Positions 4,872 to 11,754 of a stretch of 11,754 nt of DNA are shown here, piece by piece. This stretch comes from Fusobacteriales bacterium (GTDB taxonomy: Bacteria > Fusobacteriota > Fusobacteriia > Fusobacteriales > Leptotrichiaceae). Within the stretch, counting starts at the first letter, position 1; the number at the start of each line of letters is the position of its first letter. The notes under the pieces are model-generated. The model was not told the origin of the DNA and did not search any database. It saw nothing but the letters and a program-made list of their open reading frames with translations. Location of the stretch: contig JAITVW010000254.1 in NCBI GenBank assembly GCA_031285605.1, positions 1-11,754 of the forward strand. The letters run 5' to 3'. Both the position numbers and the translations under genes were made by a program.

Positions 4872-4967
4872 TTAATGGCAACATATTAGCATATCTTTTA
4901 TGTCATCTGTTGTCTTTACTCCATATTGGTCTGTTAATTCCTTCACAAGTTTATTTTATTTTCTCAT
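4872..4967 (-). pseudogene. Decayed 5' fragment resembling an IS256-family transposase
   Basis: From an ATG at 4967-4965 the minus strand reads MRK, a TAA stop, then NKLVKELTDQYGVKTTDDIKDML before running into unrelated sequence and a TAA at 4874-4872. The 'LxxEYxVKTxEDIxDxLKDL' layout is what I remember of the N-terminus of IS256/Mutator-type DDE transposases, just before the catalytic domain. The rest of the transposase, including the DDE residues, is absent. With the early stop and the truncation it cannot be functional. It marks a lost insertion sequence. Only about 25 residues support the family name, so it needs a similarity search. Confidence 0.45.
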
Positions 4968-5021
4968 TTTTAATAAGATTCTCTATGACCAAATATTTTT
5001 TGTAGATTATTTTATACAATA

Positions 5022-5050
5022 TAAAAGATCAGGGCTACCAAACCTGATCT
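5022..5050 (-). terminator. Strong hairpin upstream of the transposase remnant
   Basis: AGATCAGG (5026-5033) and CCTGATCT (5043-5050) form a perfect 8-bp stem with a nine-base loop. T-rich sequence follows only in the minus-strand direction, so it acts as a minus-strand terminator. Nothing convincing ends here. It could be the hairpin that insertion sequences often carry near the end to block read-through into the transposase. Confidence 0.5.
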
Positions 5051-5368
5051 AAAATAAAAAATTATTACTACCTTCTAGCATAAATAATATACTATATAAT
5101 ATTTTATTTATATATATTTTTTTTTAGTTAAAATTTTGTTTTTTTTATAAAATATTAGCATATTATAATTTTAACCTGTATAAAACAGGGTAAGCAGCAG
5201 AATACCAACTTAGTAAACGTTAAATTTTAAGAAAAAATATTATATCTGTATTTATGTGAAAATCCGACAAAGTATTTCATTGCCAATAAGTAAAACTTAT
5301 TTTTTGAAAATTTTGAAATTAGACAGGAATTATTGATGTATCCAACAAAAATTTTTTATGTATAAATC
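5051..5368. other. AT-rich gap, no gene seen
   Basis: No frame with a start and ribosome site worth calling. An AT-only hairpin (AATAAGT/ACTTATT at 5285-5301) with a T-run on the plus strand is a weak terminator candidate just before the autotransporter promoter. CCTGT/ACAGG around 5175-5189 forms a short stem without a T-run. Confidence 0.4.
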
Positions 5369-5396
5369 TTGATTTTAGAAAAAAACGAGATAAAAT
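5369..5396 (+). promoter_or_regulatory. Candidate promoter of the autotransporter gene
   Basis: TTGATT (5369-5374) and TAAAAT (5391-5396) are 16 bases apart and point to the autotransporter. Transcription would begin near 5403 and leave an unusually long leader of about 300 bases. Other AT-rich matches exist closer to the gene but none is better. Confidence 0.4.
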
Positions 5397-5469
5397 TTAG
5401 TATGGTATTTTAAATAAGTATATTTATAAAATTTTTGCAAATATAAATATATAGAAAAACTTATTTTAT

Positions 5470-5510
5470 AAGGAGGTTTAATAAAAATAAGTAAATTGTA
5501 ATATTAGTTA
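5470..5510 (+). pseudogene. Orphan ribosome site and possible decayed gene start
   Basis: A perfect AAGGAGG (5470-5476) is followed after four bases by ATA AAA ATA AGT AAA TTG TAA. The true gene start downstream has the same geometry: AAGGAGG (5700-5706), four bases, then ATG AAA AGA. The two stretches also share TTATTATCA a little further on. It may be a decayed duplicate of a surface-protein gene start, or an untranslated leader element. No functional product is predicted. Confidence 0.25.
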
Positions 5511-5525
5511 TTATCAGGCATATCT

Positions 5526-5673
5526 TGCCGGCAGTTCAAAAAAATAAATAAGAATTTGAAATTTCAGATCTAAAAGTACAAATAAAAAACAGAATATAAC
5601 ATGGTTATGTAATATCTTAACAAAAAATAAGAGACAGAACAGACAGATTTGAAACAATCTCTAACTGCCGGTA
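5526..5673. repeat. Distant inverted repeat in the autotransporter leader
   Basis: CCGGCAGTT (5528-5536) and AACTGCCGG (5663-5671) are perfect inverted copies, extendable to 11 pairs with one G-U. They are 126 bases apart and unusually GC-rich for this leader. The left arm also contains the palindrome TGCCGGCA (5526-5533). In RNA they could close a large loop just upstream of the ribosome site. Confidence 0.4.
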
Positions 5674-5710
5674 AATAACAGAAAATAATGGAAAATAACA
5701 AGGAGGAATA

Positions 5711-8700
5711 ATGAAAAGAAATAAAAAATTATTATTATCATTTTTATCGCTAAATGCAATGCTGGCATCTTATACAGCAGAAGCCTCCGCTTCATCAGCA
5801 GCAAAATATGAAAGAGTGTATAATAGTGTGGTTAAGAACATACAAAAAGATACTTCAAATGAAAAAACATATCAATTATTAGAACGAATTCTTAATCAGA
5901 AAAATAAAGAATTAAAAGATTTATATTCACAGGGAGATTATGTAGTAAAACCTGAATATTTGGAATGGCAGGTGTTTTTTACAGGGTTTTATGATGAATA
6001 TAATGAAGGAATGGACAATTCTAAGGAAAATGCGCAGTATCATTCAAAGGTAACAGGTTATTATGATGTAAACGGGAATTATATAGTGACTAGCGGCACT
6101 CTGGGAGGATTATCAGGAAAGCCGTATATGCCTTTACAACAACCAAAAGAAATTAATCTTGGTGTTAGTATCCCCATAAAAGGAATGACAAGAGAGCCAT
6201 TGAATTTGCTATTAACATCGGTAGGAGAAATTAATGTAAATCCAAATACTTTGAATGTAGTACCACCGAGCGGATTAATCATGCCATCTGTCAATGTAAT
6301 TGAATTTCAGCCGCTTGCGCCTAATTTGATTGCACCGACACCGATTACCGTGTCTCCATTAAGTTTGTCATTTGGGGGAAGCGGAAATGGTGACAGTACT
6401 TGGTTTGGTTCGTCCGGCAATGCTCCAATAAGCCAGCAGTCTATGTCAGGGAGCGGCGGAACAGGAACTTTTGAAACAATTTTTACAGGCGGAAACGGTA
6501 TTCAACAGTATATTGATAAAACAGATATGCAAGGTTATGCAGGAGGACACACTAATCCTTCAGGAGCAGCACATACAGAAAATAACTACAGATTCAATGG
6601 TAGTGCAAGTTTTGGAAGTATGCTGCTGGTAGGAGGAGAATATATTCCTGTACATAATATGGAATTAATAAACTTAAGAACTTCAACTGCCGGTAATTTA
6701 GCTTTATTCCATACTGACTCACATAATGATCATGGAAGTTCAATATGGGATCTGGATAATACTAATGTTACATTAAAAGGGGATAAGGCAATATTATTTG
6801 ATGTACAATATCATGGCGGCAATGGAGATTCCGGATTAGTCTTTAATAATGGAATTCTGACTGCAGATAACAGCATATCATATACATCAATATATGACGG
6901 AACTACGCATACTTATACTCCTCAGAACAGATATGTTTTTGTGACAATTGCAGCAAGTGGTACCACTAGTCGATATTTATATCTTAAAAATGAAGTTAAC
7001 GGAGAAATGTATTTAAATGGACTGAAAGATACTTTATCAAATTTTGCCGCTGAAGATAATACGAATTATGGAGGGGCATATTTTGAAAATAGAGGAATAA
7101 TAGAATTAAACGGGGTAAAATCTATGGGAGCAGTATTTGCAAGAGAGTACAGCAGATCATGGATTAGATTTGAAAATGCATTGAACTTGAATGGTGATGG
7201 AAGTGTTGGAGCAGTATTTGAATATAACTTTAATACTAATGCAACAAACGGAGCAGGAGGTCCCGGTTCTGGAGGAGTCACTTTTGAAAAAACACCGGTA
7301 AAAGACTCGGTATTTAATATAAAAATCGGAGAAAAAGCAAATCCGTCCAATGCAGATTCAAATGATACTTCTATAATAGGAAACAGTACAGCATTGGTAG
7401 AAGAAGCAACAGCACTGTACTTTAACAATGGAAGCGGAACAATGAAAGATTACAAAATATTGCATGCTCAGTTAGATGCCCTTGAATATTCCAGAAAAGC
7501 GACTTTAGTATCAATAGCAAAAGGGAAGGTAATATTAGACGGAACAGACACGGGAAATAGATTAAAAATAGACGGAGGAGCCTCTAAAACAGGAATAGAT
7601 AATATGGCAATATATGCAGGAGCAATTGGGGCATTGCCGGGTTCTACAGTGTCGGAAATAGAAAGCTATATTCCAATAACAATAACAAATTCTGATTTAT
7701 CAACTGCTATTTTTGGGGAAAAAAGAGGTAAAATAACAAATAATGGAGATATAGTAATTTCCGGAAGTAATGGAGTAAAAGGAATAATAACTGACAGTTA
7801 TGCTCAGGCAACATTTGGCGGAAATATAACTCTTACAAACGGAAGTGTGTATACAGATGTAGCTAATAAAAAAACAGGATCGGTTGTAATAGGTGCAATG
7901 AATCATTCATCTGTAACAGGAACAGGTGTTATAACAGCTGATGTAAGCGGAAAAGAATCAATAGCTTTGTATGCAGATAATAACTCAACAATAGACATTC
8001 AGAATACAGCATCAAGTATAAAAGTATCTGACGGGGCATTTGCATTAACAGCAACAAATAACGGAACGATAAAATATGGGGGTAATAATATTGAAGCAGG
8101 TCAGAAATCACTTCTGTTCTATCTTGATAATACAAGTAATATAGAAATAGTAAACAGTGGTACTAATGCGAAGATAACCGGAGCAGCAAATGCTACAGAC
8201 AGAGGAACTGCGTTTTATTATAAATCTCCTACAGCATATGGAACTTTTAACAGTACTGATATTTCTACATATTTTACAAACAGATATAATACTACATTAA
8301 CAAATCTGACACTAAATATGGAAGAAGGATCAAGATTATTCATAGTAGATAATGTAGCAATGAATTTAACAAGTACAGCTATGTCAATGTCAGGATTAAC
8401 AAACGCTCCGACAATAAATATGTTAGGTTCTTCATTTAAAACTTTTATGCTGTATCAAAGTGATTTAACAATAGATCAGGCAATAAATTTAGATTCTTCG
8501 ACAGATGATTATAATAATCTGGAAATTGTAACTTCTAAAATAACAAATAACGGATTTCAAATAACCGGAACCGGAAACGGTCAGACTGCTATGGCTCAGG
8601 AAAACGGACTTGATATGATGGGAATACCTCTTGCAAGAAACATTGTAACATTAACAAATAATAATGGAACAATTTCGCTTAACGGTTTATCTTCTGTTGG

Positions 8701-11700
8701 AATATATGCAAATAACGGAGAAATATATAATAACGGAACAGGTAAAATAAATATGTCCGGAGACGGATCAATAGGAATATATGCTGTAAATGGGGCAAAA
8801 GTAGATACAGCAGCAGGAACAGAAATAAATATAGGTAAAAACGGAGTAGGAATATTTGCAGAAGGCTGGAAGCAAGGAACAGCGCAGGCATTTGGAAATG
8901 GTGAACTGGATATTAAAAACAGCGGTTTAATAAAGTCAGGAACAGGAACGAATGCAATAGGAGTATATCTGAATAACAATTCAGGAGCAGCGATAACTAA
9001 CTCAAAACTGGATTTATCAACAGGAACTATTGATGTATCCGATTCCGAAAACGGAATAGGAATATATATAAATGAAGGAACAGTCATTGATTCCGGTTCT
9101 ACAATTACTGTAGGAAAAAACGGCATAGGTCTTTATGCAAAAGACAGTGATATAGCATTTAACGGGGCAACAATAAATCTAAACGGCGATAATGCTATTG
9201 GTTTATATTTAGACGGTACTACATCTCTGAATACAACAGGAACTAATACTATAAATATTAACGGAAAAAATGTAGTCCTGTTTAATATGGCTTCGAGCGG
9301 TACTGTAAATAATAATTTTACTGTAGGAACAACAGCACCGGGTTCGTCTTATTCACTTGGAAATATAGTAAACGGAGCCTTTAATTACACAGGAACAAGT
9401 GAGCTTTCATCAAATGGAGTATTAGTATCGGGAGAAAGGTCATCAATATTTTTGAATGGTTCTGCAATAACAGTAAATCCGGGTTCTATGAATGTAGCAG
9501 CTATTGCACTTGATGGACAGGCCGGAAGTTTTGTTGCAGGAATGTCAGCTAACACAGATGGTGAAAATACCGGAACAATAACTTTGGAAAACTCTTCAAT
9601 AGGATTATACGGTAAAAATAATGCAAGACTAAGAAATACAGGCGGAACAATAACAGCCGGAGATCAGTCAGCAGGGATAATGACATCAGGGACAGGAAGT
9701 ACGGCAGTGAATACCGGAACAATAACTATAGGATCAGGATCACAAGGAATTACATTAAAAGACGGGACAGATATTTTGAATGGTACAGGAGCAGGTATAT
9801 TCAGCTCCGGAATTAACTCTGTAGGAATATATGCGGATAATGTGACAGCTTCTGTAACAAATGATGGAACAATACAACTTCTGGGAGATAAATCAATTGG
9901 AATATATTCCAAAGGTACAAGTATTAAAACAATAAATAATACAGGTCTGATAGAAATAGGAACTTCAAACAGTATAAATGATCCAAGCATAGGAATTTTT
10001 ACTGAAAATCCCGGAGATACAATAGTAAATACTAATACAATAAAATCAGGTGTAAATTCAATAGGAATCTACAGCGCGGGAGGAACAATAAATCAAAATG
10101 GAATATCTGATGTGGGAAACAGCGGAGTAGGAATTTATTCTACAAATGGTACGGTAAATATAGGCGGAACTTCGATATTTAATTTTGGAACAAACAATGC
10201 AGTAGGAGTTTACGCAATAAATTCAGCTGTTACAAGTAATGCAACAATGAATATAGGAGATAATAATTATGGTTTTATTCTTACGAATGGAACATTTACA
10301 GGAGGAACAAGTAATGTAACTATGGGAAGAGACTCGGTATATGTATATAGAGCCGGTCTGGGAACAATAACAAACAGTTCGACAATAACTATGAATGGTT
10401 CAAATAATATCGGATTCTATACAGTAGACAGCGGAGAAATCGTAAATAATGCCAATATAACAGGAACAGCAGGAAATAATAACGTCGGCATTTATAATAC
10501 AGGAGGAAAAATTGATAATACCGGAACAATTGCAGTAGGAGCTTCAGACCTTATAATTCTTACCGATTCAGACGGAGTACAATCAGTAGATGTTCAGAAC
10601 AGTAAGTATGCAGTAGGAATTTACGGTGAGAATTCGGTTATTAATAATCACCCGTCAGGAAATATATCAATCGGTTATGGTTCAATAGGAATAGTTGCCA
10701 AAAAAGGGAGTGCGGCAAATGACGGGGTAATTACAGGAACCGGAGACAGAGCGATGGGAATGTACTCTGAAGGGGCTGTTATAACTAATAATGGATCTAT
10801 AACATTAACCGGAAATGATGTTATAGGGATGGCAGGTAATGGAAAAGGTTCTGTATTGATAAACAGTTTAACAGGAATTATAAATGTAAACGGTCAAAAT
10901 GCAATAGGAATGTTTGGAAATCTTGGAGCCGAAATAATAAATGATGGTACGATAATAGCAGACGGACCGGGAGCGATGGGAATAGTTCTGTCACAGGGTT
11001 CTTCTTTAGAGAATTCAGTATCAGGAAAAATGATAATAAATTCCATTACATCAGGAAATTCCTATTCAACTATTGGAACTACATATCCGACACCTTCTAT
11101 AATAAATTCGGGAGTAATAAAAGTATCGGAAAAATTTGAAACTGACGGGATAAATGTGATAATAAAAGTAGATCCAAGTACAGTAACTGTACCGACAGCT
11201 TCGGAAGTAACAACCGGAGGATACGACCCAATAGCAGGTGGAGCAGAATATTTGATATCCAATGCAGTAAGTATAGAGGCGCCATTATTTAATATAACAA
11301 ATCCGTTACAGATAACAGGAAATTTTACAGAAGGAACAAATGTAGAGAAATATAAACTGGAAGATGTAATAATTCCTGGATCAGGAAGTGCAATAGATGC
11401 GGGAAAAGTTCCTGTAGTAAGTAAATTACTGACATGGAGAGTAACACCGGTAGTAAATAGTTCAGGAAATGTGGATTTCTGGATGGAAAAAATAGATTAC
11501 GATGAATTTACAGATAATTTATGGTATGAAGATTTTGGAAGAGCATTAGATGTTAAATACTTTAATGCTCAAGGAGACGCTTTAAAGATATTTGATAAAA
11601 TAGATGTAATAGAAACAGAATCGGAATTCAGACACGTAATGGGAAGTCTTGCAGGAAATGTATATGCTAATATAAACCAAAGAGAAGACGACATAGCCAA

Positions 11701-11754
11701 AACATTTGAAAATACATTACACTTATTACAGGATTCATCAAATAACACAAAAGA
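5711..11754 (+). CDS. Giant autotransporter adhesin-like protein (type Va), 3' end outside window
   Basis: An uninterrupted frame of 2014 codons, still open at the right edge. The ATG at 5711 is fixed by AAGGAGG at 5700-5706 and by a Sec signal peptide: MKRNKK, hydrophobic LLLSFLSLNAMLASYTA, cleavage after AEA or ASA (residues 25-27). Then come a charged helical segment (about 32-100), KEINLGVSIPIKG (146-158), a proline-rich spacer (178-216), and a Gly/Ser/Asn/Thr-rich passenger. From about 985 to 1800 a (S/N/A)xGI(Y/F) motif recurs some 25 times, as in a beta-helix. I read no cysteine codon. WYEDFGRALD (from 1938) and EFRHVMGSLAGN (from 1972) match the pre-barrel linker of Leptotrichiaceae autotransporters as I recall them; the barrel itself must lie beyond the window. 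Expected at the cell surface, probably in adhesion; ligand unknown. It is a single gene with a long leader. Confidence 0.92.
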   Translation, partial: MKRNKKLLLSFLSLNAMLASYTAEASASSAAKYERVYNSVVKNIQKDTSNEKTYQLLERILNQKNKELKDLYSQGDYVVKPEYLEWQVFFTGFYDEYNEGMDNSKENAQYHSKVTGYYDVNGNYIVTSGTLGGLSGKPYMPLQQPKEINLGVSIPIKGMTREPLNLLLTSVGEINVNPNTLNVVPPSGLIMPSVNVIEFQPLAPNLIAPTPITVSPLSLSFGGSGNGDSTWFGSSGNAPISQQSMSGSGGTGTFETIFTGGNGIQQYIDKTDMQGYAGGHTNPSGAAHTENNYRFNGSASFGSMLLVGGEYIPVHNMELINLRTSTAGNLALFHTDSHNDHGSSIWDLDNTNVTLKGDKAILFDVQYHGGNGDSGLVFNNGILTADNSISYTSIYDGTTHTYTPQNRYVFVTIAASGTTSRYLYLKNEVNGEMYLNGLKDTLSNFAAEDNTNYGGAYFENRGIIELNGVKSMGAVFAREYSRSWIRFENALNLNGDGSVGAVFEYNFNTNATNGAGGPGSGGVTFEKTPVKDSVFNIKIGEKANPSNADSNDTSIIGNSTALVEEATALYFNNGSGTMKDYKILHAQLDALEYSRKATLVSIAKGKVILDGTDTGNRLKIDGGASKTGIDNMAIYAGAIGALPGSTVSEIESYIPITITNSDLSTAIFGEKRGKITNNGDIVISGSNGVKGIITDSYAQATFGGNITLTNGSVYTDVANKKTGSVVIGAMNHSSVTGTGVITADVSGKESIALYADNNSTIDIQNTASSIKVSDGAFALTATNNGTIKYGGNNIEAGQKSLLFYLDNTSNIEIVNSGTNAKITGAANATDRGTAFYYKSPTAYGTFNSTDISTYFTNRYNTTLTNLTLNMEEGSRLFIVDNVAMNLTSTAMSMSGLTNAPTINMLGSSFKTFMLYQSDLTIDQAINLDSSTDDYNNLEIVTSKITNNGFQITGTGNGQTAMAQENGLDMMGIPLARNIVTLTNNNGTISLNGLSSVGIYANNGEIYNNGTGKINMSGDGSIGIYAVNGAKVDTAAGTEINIGKNGVGIFAEGWKQGTAQAFGNGELDIKNSGLIKSGTGTNAIGVYLNNNSGAAITNSKLDLSTGTIDVSDSENGIGIYINEGTVIDSGSTITVGKNGIGLYAKDSDIAFNGATINLNGDNAIGLYLDGTTSLNTTGTNTININGKNVVLFNMASSGTVNNNFTVGTTAPGSSYSLGNIVNGAFNYTGTSELSSNGVLVSGERSSIFLNGSAITVNPGSMNVAAIALDGQAGSFVAGMSANTDGENTGTITLENSSIGLYGKNNARLRNTGGTITAGDQSAGIMTSGTGSTAVNTGTITIGSGSQGITLKDGTDILNGTGAGIFSSGINSVGIYADNVTASVTNDGTIQLLGDKSIGIYSKGTSIKTINNTGLIEIGTSNSINDPSIGIFTENPGDTIVNTNTIKSGVNSIGIYSAGGTINQNGISDVGNSGVGIYSTNGTVNIGGTSIFNFGTNNAVGVYAINSAVTSNATMNIGDNNYGFILTNGTFTGGTSNVTMGRDSVYVYRAGLGTITNSSTITMNGSNNIGFYTVDSGEIVNNANITGTAGNNNVGIYNTGGKIDNTGTIAVGASDLIILTDSDGVQSVDVQNSKYAVGIYGENSVINNHPSGNISIGYGSIGIVAKKGSAANDGVITGTGDRAMGMYSEGAVITNNGSITLTGNDVIGMAGNGKGSVLINSLTGIINVNGQNAIGMFGNLGAEIINDGTIIADGPGAMGIVLSQGSSLENSVSGKMIINSITSGNSYSTIGTTYPTPSIINSGVIKVSEKFETDGINVIIKVDPSTVTVPTASEVTTGGYDPIAGGAEYLISNAVSIEAPLFNITNPLQITGNFTEGTNVEKYKLEDVIIPGSGSAIDAGKVPVVSKLLTWRVTPVVNSSGNVDFWMEKIDYDEFTDNLWYEDFGRALDVKYFNAQGDALKIFDKIDVIETESEFRHVMGSLAGNVYANINQREDDIAKTFENTLHLLQDSSNNTK
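8690..11000 (+). repeat. Degenerate GIY passenger repeats (beta-helix rungs)
   Basis: Within the autotransporter, codons for x-(I/V)-G-(I/V/L/F)-(Y/F) recur about every 20-35 residues. Examples: SVGIYANN (G at residue 997), then SIGIYAVN, GVGIFAEG, GIGLYAKD, AIGLYLDG, SVGIYADN, SIGIYSKG, AVGVYAIN, NIGFYTVD, NVGIYNTG, AVGIYGEN and AIGMFGNL. At DNA level many share a core like ataggaatatat. Copies are diverged and spacing varies, so they look like old protein repeats, not recent tandem copies. Confidence 0.75.

Noticed and set aside
4785..4889. Plus-strand ATG frame of 34 codons (MKVIKTFPYSVLGYF...)
   Set aside because: No ribosome site and no recognisable family; it runs into the antisense of the transposase remnant.
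8596..9126. Minus-strand frame of 176 codons and similar ones at 7066-7428, 9664-9990 and 11062-11262
   Set aside because: Antisense shadows of the autotransporter, caused by its repetitive Gly/Asn/Thr/Ile codon use; no ribosome sites, and Pro/Ile/Ser-rich nonsense products.

Overview
The window looks like a chromosomal segment of a low-GC fusobacterium, most probably of the Leptotrichiaceae (Sebaldella or Leptotrichia). The main evidence is the 3' half, which is the start and most of one very large type V autotransporter gene. Its N-terminal region (signal peptide, short helical segment, a KEINLGVSIPIKG stretch, proline-rich spacer) and its pre-barrel linker (WYEDFGRALD...EFRHVMGSLAGN) match, as I remember the family, the adhesin-like autotransporters that are multiplied in those genera. 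Coding DNA is moderately AT-rich. The DNA between genes is extremely AT-rich. Strong AAGGAGG-type ribosome sites precede the well-supported genes. The genus assignment is inference.

Left part (1-2340): a fragment of a small reading frame runs off the left edge on the minus strand. Next comes a two-gene minus-strand operon, an aldo/keto reductase followed 12 bases later by a short-chain dehydrogenase/reductase. A HxlR-family winged-helix regulator is transcribed divergently. The 135-base divergent gap holds two well-formed, mutually overlapping sigma70-type promoters and a 9-bp inverted repeat that is the obvious candidate operator. The set reads as a small regulated redox module for NAD(P)H-dependent carbonyl reduction.

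Middle part (2340-5400): a gene-poor, very AT-rich stretch with small minus-strand genes and debris. It holds an XRE-like helix-turn-helix gene with a GTG start and its own terminator, a 64-codon frame ending in a strong terminator, a 69-codon protein with a possible degenerate HCCH zinc-ribbon, and a 3' gene remnant followed by a terminator. It also holds a fragment resembling the N-terminus of an IS256-family transposase with an in-frame stop, plus several isolated hairpins and palindromes. A promoter and a terminator about 75 bases apart next to the XRE gene could define a small RNA. Three strong Shine-Dalgarno sequences in the middle part and the autotransporter leader are followed by ATA or ATT where a start codon should be. 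I read this as a zone of insertion and decay.

Right part (5369-11754): a candidate promoter, a long leader of about 300 bases, then an open reading frame of 2014 codons that is still open at the right edge. Signal peptide, passenger and pre-barrel linker are in the window. The membrane beta-barrel that should follow is not. From about residue 985 to 1800 the passenger repeats a (S/N/A)-x-G-I-(Y/F) motif roughly every 20-35 residues, the pattern expected of a beta-helix. Many minus-strand frames within it are antisense shadows.

I see no clear new defence, CRISPR or biosynthetic system. The most interesting items are the overlapping divergent promoters with the putative HxlR operator, the candidate small RNA, the small HCCH protein, and the strong ribosome sites lacking a normal start codon.
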